Part shown: positions 20,303-22,164 of the stretch, one piece after another | Layout: the number at the start of each line of letters is the position of its first letter | Numbering within the stretch: position 1 is the first letter of the stretch | Origin: Apostichopus parvimensis | Lineage: Eukaryota; Echinodermata; Holothuroidea; Aspidochirotida; Stichopodidae | NCBI GenBank assembly: GCA_000934455.1 | Contig: KN894631.1 | Coordinates: forward strand, 14,723-36,886 | Direction of reading: 5' to 3' | DNA: 22,164 bases | Position numbers and translations under genes: made by a program | The notes under the pieces: generated by a model | Database searches by the model: none | What the model saw: only the letters and a program-made list of their open reading frames with translations | Told to the model about the DNA's origin: nothing

Positions 20303-20331
20303 AGAGCCGTATATAGAGAATATACGGCTCT
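20303..20331. other. Perfect 11-bp inverted repeat (hairpin)
   Basis: AGAGCCGTATA (20303-20313) and TATACGGCTCT (20321-20331) are exact reverse complements around a 7-base loop TAGAGAA. It lies in intergenic DNA about 0.8 kb before the HPF1-like gene. There is no T-run to mark a Pol III terminator, and no function can be assigned. Confidence 0.7.
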
Positions 20332-20960
20332 CATGCTCTGACATAAATCATTTCGATTCCACCATAGAAACCCAGTTCATTTTCTTTGAATATGAAAGGT
20401 ATTGCGCTATACTTGTTTCATCACATAGATAAATCATAAAATGATTAACTTGCGTATTTCGCGTTCAATCGAAATAAATTTGAAAACATTGGTGAAGGGG
20501 AGTTCTCGTTTGTTGTTTGCTTCCTCTCAGATCTTTCTTCATCGAAATTATATGATCTGGAAAGCTCACTTCATAATGGGAACCTACCAACGATGGAGAG
20601 TCATGTGACGCACTCCCACACGCTACTAACAAACTATTTAACCCTTTTGTCAGTTCGAATGGATAAACGTTCCGTAGACAGTAGAAAGCATTTATCATTT
20701 TATTATTTAATGAGATCAGGACATAAGTTATTGTAGAATACAAGTTCAGGGAGTCTAAGAGTTCGGTACTACAAGGGAGCGCTTCATTGGCTTTCCGTGT
20801 GTACGTGTTTTTGCAAGTCTTCTACTTGACATCGTCGGTCCAGATTTATATATTCACCGATGTTTCTCTCCGACTCCTCACTACCGCGGGAATACAGAAA
20901 CGCACAATGCGTTGCATGTGTAGACCTGCTTGTGTGATGTTGTTGAGTTCCGACTGCGTT

Positions 20961-20968
20961 ATATAAAC
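20961..20968 (+). promoter_or_regulatory. TATA-like box upstream of the PBZ gene
   Basis: TATATAAA lies 176 bases before the start codon at 21144. A start site near 20990-21000 would leave a leader of about 150 bases. Weak evidence on its own. Confidence 0.3.
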
Positions 20969-21143
20969 TGGCCTAGCTATCTATTTTCACATACTACTTA
21001 TTAGTACTACACAGTTCAACATTAGCGTGTTTCATCTCGATCACGGAGTACCGATTCATAACATCTATGCACTCGAAATTCCAAACCGAAGGCATCTGTC
21101 GTAAGCAAATTGTGGTATAAAGTTTTTACAGAAAGGATTGTAG

Positions 21144-22150
21144 ATGATGGCCTTTGAAGTCAAGCCTCAGTGCAAATATGGCGCAAATTGCTACCGAAAG
21201 AATCCAGACCACTTGGAAAAGTTTTCACATCACGATTCACTGAAAAGACAACAAGACAACATGATTGAGGTAGGACTTGAGAGGTCTACAGTTAACGTAG
21301 GCTAGGCCTACTTGAACTAAGGTTACTGTCGTCTATGTTTAGCCTAGCTTCCAGGCAGGTTTTAATTACCATTGTACACAGGCCTAGTGATATCACTACA
21401 GTTTTTTCCACAGAGAGTTAGGGCTAGTTCAGGGCTTCAACCAGCACATAAATTCGGTAATTCTATTTCTAGCCATGGAGACTGTACGATGACAAGTCAC
21501 TTCCTTGAAGTTGAATCATGCAATTTCAGACTGGCAAAACTGATGAGTAGGCCTAGCCTAAGGTAGTAATACCTAGGCCAATGGTTTGGATACCAGATAA
21601 AGTAGTAGTACTGGAACTATTGATTATGCAAGTTATAATTTTGGTAATATAAAGGGTGCTAAGATGCAGAATTGTGCTACATAGTTTGCAACTTTTGAAA
21701 CAACATTGAAGAATTGCTGACAGTTTAGGTTGTATCCCACATATATAAATGTACTGCACACTAGGATTGTTTGTAATATTCTCTCTGCCAGTGGGGACAG
21801 GGGAGGAGGGAACCGAGCTTCCCACCTGATTTTAATTTGGGAGAGAAAAACAAATATATACAAAAATATCATAGTGCATATACTGAGTTACATCCCTAGC
21901 TGGAATAGTAGAGACTAGGATTAGCATCAGCACCGATGTATACACAGCTTTGGCACTAATGTGTAGTAGTAATGTACATGTCTGACTATCAAACTGGCAC
22001 TGGCATGTTGCACATATTTTTCTCCCTCTCAGGAAGATGAAGAGAATGATGAATTAAGCCCTTCAACAAAGAAGTCAAGACTTGACAATGAATTCACCTT
22101 GGATGATTTCCCAGATGAATCCCCTTTACTGGAACTCTCTGTTGAAGAGG
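21144..22150 (+). CDS. HPF1: PBZ zinc-finger protein, probably histone PARylation factor 1 (5' part only)
   Basis: Two exons are visible: 21144-21269 and 22033-22150, joined in phase 0, with donors GAG/GTAGGA and GAGG/GTAAAT. The gene continues beyond the window. Residues 8-29 are a PBZ finger: Cys10, Cys16, His23 and His29 are the zinc ligands, within CKYG..CYRKNP.H......H, the class that binds poly(ADP-ribose). An acidic, lysine-containing linker follows (EDEENDE, TKKSR, LDDFPDE). In many invertebrates, HPF1 carries such an N-terminal PBZ, which the human protein lacks; HPF1 joins PARP1/2 to direct ADP-ribosylation to serine. The HPF1 catalytic domain lies outside the window, so another PBZ protein (for example an APLF-like one) is possible. 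The start is the first of two adjacent ATGs. Confidence 0.65.
21270..22032 (+). other. First intron of the PBZ gene, TAGGCCTA-rich
   Basis: The intron is flanked by GTAGGA and CTCTCAG. It holds TAGGCCTA at 21303-21310 and 21548-21555 and variants near 21339, 21380 and 21571, but no other exon. Confidence 0.6.
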
Positions 22151-22164
22151 GTAAATATTCACAT

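Noticed and set aside
1-22164. CRISPR array, prophage or bacterial operon
   Set aside because: No evenly spaced repeats with unique spacers and no prokaryotic gene packing; the sequence is clearly eukaryotic.

Overview
The window looks like nuclear DNA from an invertebrate animal. The base composition is AT-rich, coding sequence is split into small exons with GT..AG borders and matching phases, and the introns carry tRNA-derived SINEs, a LINE remnant, a foldback element and many microsatellites. I infer a marine deuterostome, most likely an echinoderm and possibly a sea cucumber, from the style of the repeats and the protein divergence; nothing in the window proves the species. There is no bacterial-style operon, CRISPR array or rRNA. 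Layout: positions 1-2150 show no gene I can support. Around 2152-2239 there may be the terminal exon of a plus-strand gene, with a polyA signal at 2415-2420. From 8830 down to 2961 on the minus strand lies a complete seven-exon thiamin pyrophosphokinase gene (TPK1, 233 residues), which makes the cofactor thiamine diphosphate. Its 3' end appears to converge on, and slightly overlap, the putative plus-strand gene. Positions 8941-9400 hold a truncated LINE tail. Positions 9769-9862 look like a CRE plus TATA promoter followed by a first exon with a perfect splice donor on the plus strand; a candidate last exon lies at 11220-11318. Between them is a block of diverged direct duplications. From 18710 down to 11503 on the minus strand, ten exons join in phase into an 816-residue single-pass (type I) membrane protein. 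It has a signal peptide, a 12-cysteine ectodomain with four N-glycosylation sites, a helical membrane-proximal half, one transmembrane segment and a 290-residue Ser/Asp-rich tail. I cannot place it in any family, and it is the best candidate here for something undescribed. Its fourth intron carries a 606-bp foldback element with 21-bp perfect terminal inverted repeats and an 8-bp near-perfect target duplication, plus a tRNA-derived SINE between two copies of an ~90-bp repeat. Positions 18711-21143 are intergenic: a second SINE, trinucleotide and ~26-bp tandem repeats, and a perfect 11-bp hairpin. At 21144 a plus-strand gene begins whose first exon encodes a PBZ (poly-ADP-ribose binding) zinc finger followed by an acidic linker. 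It is most likely the 5' part of an invertebrate HPF1, cut by the window end. The three genes show no functional link; they are ordinary neighbours with separate promoters. The palindrome TAGGCCTA clusters in the 5' parts of both recognised housekeeping genes.
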